A stretch of 64,000 bases of DNA from Ustulina deusta (Eukaryota > Ascomycota > Sordariomycetes > Xylariales > Xylariaceae). The position numbers and the translations under genes were made by a program. Every line of letters begins with the position of its first letter. The first letter of the stretch is position 1. Under the pieces are notes generated by a model. The model saw only the letters and a program-made list of their open reading frames with translations. It was not told where the DNA came from and searched no databases. Of this stretch, positions 61,554 through 64,000 are shown piece by piece. Location: positions 124,001 through 188,000 of the forward strand of contig JAJNNX010000017.1 of NCBI GenBank assembly GCA_023159155.1. Direction: 5' to 3'.

Positions 61554-62750
61554 GAAGTCAGAGTTTATAGGGTAGGTAGATATAGACTTTATATATATAG
61601 CTATAAAGTTATAGGTTGGTCTGTGCATAAACTTCTTATTTTATTGCTATATAAATCTAGAGTTTTTATAAGTTTTGCTAAAACTATACTAACTATTATA
61701 TTATTTTTTTTTAAAACTAAAAGTTTAAATATAGTTTTAATTTAAAATTATTAATAATACTAAGTTTATATAACTTTTTTATATTATATTGTTTTATTAT
61801 TATTTTTATAATTATTTATAAATTTATTAACTATTATTATATATATTTATTTTTAAAAATTTATAAAAATTTAAAAGTTTTTTTATAAGTTTTATAAAAT
61901 TAGTTAAGCTTAATTAGTACGTTTTTAAAATTCTAAGCTATATATTAAATATTATTAAGATTATAGCTTTTTTAAATAATTTAATATTATAGTTTTTTGT
62001 TTTTTTTATATATTTTTAATTATTTAATTTGTTTAATTTTAAATTTTGTTTTATTGTTAATATTTTTAGCTAAAAGTAATAATTAGATTTATTAAAATAA
62101 AAAGTTATTATTTATTTTTTATAATTAGTTAATATAAAATAAGTTTTTTATTTTATAAAAATTAAGCAAATTAAAAACATAGCTAAATTTTTATTTTTTT
62201 AAGATTTTAAAAAGTCTAATTAACTAAAAGTTTAATTTAATAGTTAATACTTATATTATAAAAATTCTTTTTTTTTTAAAAATTTTATTTTATTTTAAAA
62301 TTTATTAAGCATTTTTTTTATTAGTTTATAATTTATATTATTTTTATATAAAAATTGCTATATTATATATTATTTTTTAAATATTTTAGGTTTAATAGAT
62401 TAGTTTAAATATTTATTGTTTAGTATTAAAATTTATAATAATTTTATTAATATTTATTATTAAAAAGTTTTATATTTTAATTTTTATTATTATTTTTAGT
62501 AATAATATATTAATTAATAAATATTATAAAAAATTATATATAAAATTTAAAATAAAAAAATAAAAATTTTAATTGTTTTAGTATTTATTAATATAAAAAT
62601 AAAATTATTAGTTTAGTTTTTAATTAATTAATTTTATTACTTTTTAAGTTTAAAAATAATAAATATTACTAAAATAATATTTAATACTTATAAAACTATT
62701 AATTATTACTATAAACTTAAAAATAAATAGTTTTATTGTTATAATAATAG

Positions 62751-62960
62751 TGTTGACTACGCACGAGGCTACTGCCAACTGCATACAAAACTATTTATAC
62801 AATACTAGCAATTGGTTAATTGGTCTAATTGCATAAGCGGTATATATATATAGAATTCTCTTATTATATAAGAATCTTCTATATAAAGGTCTTACTTTCG
62901 TACAAATAGTTAGAAAAATAGATTAATATATATAGTTATTTATTTTATTTTTTTGTTACA
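62751..62960 (+). repeat. Candidate LTR, left end of another retroelement
   Basis: A 210-base segment starting TGTTGACTACGC and ending TTGTTACA, far less AT-rich at its left half than its surroundings. It has TATATATATA and TATATAA boxes in the middle. TG...CA ends fit an LTR. A primer-binding-like sequence may follow in degraded form. The second LTR would lie beyond 64000, so this is unproven. Confidence 0.4.
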
Positions 62961-64000
62961 TATAATATTATATTTTCTAGCTACCTAATACTAATTAATA
63001 TTTTTAGCTAAAAAATATAAATTGGCAAAAGTAAAGATAGAATTTTAACTTAGTTGTACAGACTATATATTCTGTATTATATTTTAGTTCTTTTAGTAGT
63101 AGGCCAATAGAAAAAAAAAATTAATTACCTGTTTGTATTTTAGCTCAGCTTTTATACAAAAGTGCAATTAATAGCGCATAATTATACTATTTCCTAATTA
63201 TTATTATATAAACTATATAAAAATTCGTATTATAATTAAAATTTTTATTTTTATTTTTTATATTTATAAATATATTAAACAATAGCTAATTATATAAAGG
63301 CTATTAGGAGCAAATATATAAAAATACTAAAGCTTTTAAAGAATAACTCTTAATATTTTTAAACAATTTTCTATACAAATTTATAATTAAAAAGATTGCT
63401 AAGTATATTAGTATTTTTTTAGCTGCTATATAAAAAACAATTAATTTTTATATATATAATAATATTTTATATAACTTTTATATAATAACTAAAAAAGAAA
63501 TTAATATATAGGCTATATATTTATATATTAAATATAGCTAAACTTTATATAAACTAAAAGATTTTTAAAAAGTACTAACAAAAAATATTAAATTAGTTAA
63601 ACTGCAAATATTATAAATAATTAATAATAAAATTATTATAAAAATATATAATATATTTTATATAAAAAATATTTTAAACTAAAAACTAGCAAAACGTTTA
63701 AAAAAAAACTATATTATATAACTTATAAAAAATAGATATATCTTAGCATATAAACTTTAACTTCTTATATAATAATTTTAAATATTACTAGCATTTTTTA
63801 TTCTAAGTTAGTAATTTTTTGGTTAAAACTATAATAATAAAAACTTTTTTATATAATAGAATAGTTTTATAGTATTTACTTTTAAAACTAGAGTATAATT
63901 TTAAAAAGATTTCTATATATAAAATTAAAAAAGATTTTTAATTTAAAATAATATATTACTATATAATAATAAGGCATTAAGAGTATACTTCTAAAAAACA

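Larger units (their letters stand above)
57600..64000. mobile_element. RIP-degraded block of retrotransposon relics
   Basis: From about 57.6 kb to the window edge the sequence is almost only A and T, with no open frame and nearly no CpA/TpG. Strand bias changes inside: 57.7-61.55 kb is A-rich on the plus strand, while 61.62-62.74 kb is T-rich, so at least two insertions in opposite orientations are present. Recognisable relics are listed separately. The right end of the block is outside the window. Confidence 0.85.

Overview
This window looks like nuclear DNA of a filamentous ascomycete, most likely a Sordariomycete. The genes carry short introns of about 40 to 155 bases with GT donors, CTAAC/CTAAT-like branch sites and AG acceptors. 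The gene set is typical of moulds (a FlbA/RGS-1 regulator, Dicer-like 1, Cdc73, Tap42, Orc4). Two very AT-rich blocks have the signature of repeat-induced point mutation (RIP): relic reading frames in which Trp codons became stops and Cys/His codons became Tyr. All family assignments come from reading the translations; no database was searched. Exon joins were inferred from splice signals and phase.

Layout. 1-774: 5' part of a DUF7053-like gene (minus). 2664-5369: ORC4 with AT-hook-like motifs and a PHD finger in front of its AAA+ core. 6496-7235: small secreted, probably GPI-anchored CCG-6-like protein. 8513-10836: FlbA/RGS-1. 10.8-27.6 kb: a gene-poor stretch of nearly 17 kb that holds one RIP-mutated Tc1/mariner element with intact-looking ends (16453-18982). 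27.6-30.5 kb: CDC73 and TAP42. 31.3-36.0 kb: Dicer-like 1. 37.4-39.8 kb: large disordered protein of unknown function. 43.2-43.7 kb: possible small two-exon gene. 44.6-46.9 kb: seven-exon gene with a duplicated CDWxGD motif and a possible zinc ribbon. 47.5-48.4 kb: UCH-type deubiquitinase. 49.1-49.9 kb: short-chain dehydrogenase. 50.3-57.4 kb: an accessory cluster. 57.6-64 kb: a RIP-mutated block containing Ty1/copia relics.

The most interesting part is 50.3-54.9 kb. A receptor-like gene (N-terminal helical domain, C2H2 fingers, ankyrin-like segment, C-terminal subtilisin S8 protease) is divergently paired across about 440 bases with a short gene. That short gene encodes only an N-terminal domain resembling HeLo-like, membrane-targeting fungal domains. 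The protease half is separated from the sensor half by an in-frame TAA, unless an unusual intron removes it. This resembles the logic of protease/effector cell-death pairs known in fungal allorecognition. Next to it lies an unusual four-TM/F-box/Cys-rich fusion gene, then the RIP-degraded repeats.

Working links: Dicer-like 1 and RIP are both genome defences, and the window shows the RNAi gene intact beside repeats destroyed by RIP. ORC4, CDC73 and TAP42 are housekeeping; FlbA controls G-protein signalling and conidiation.
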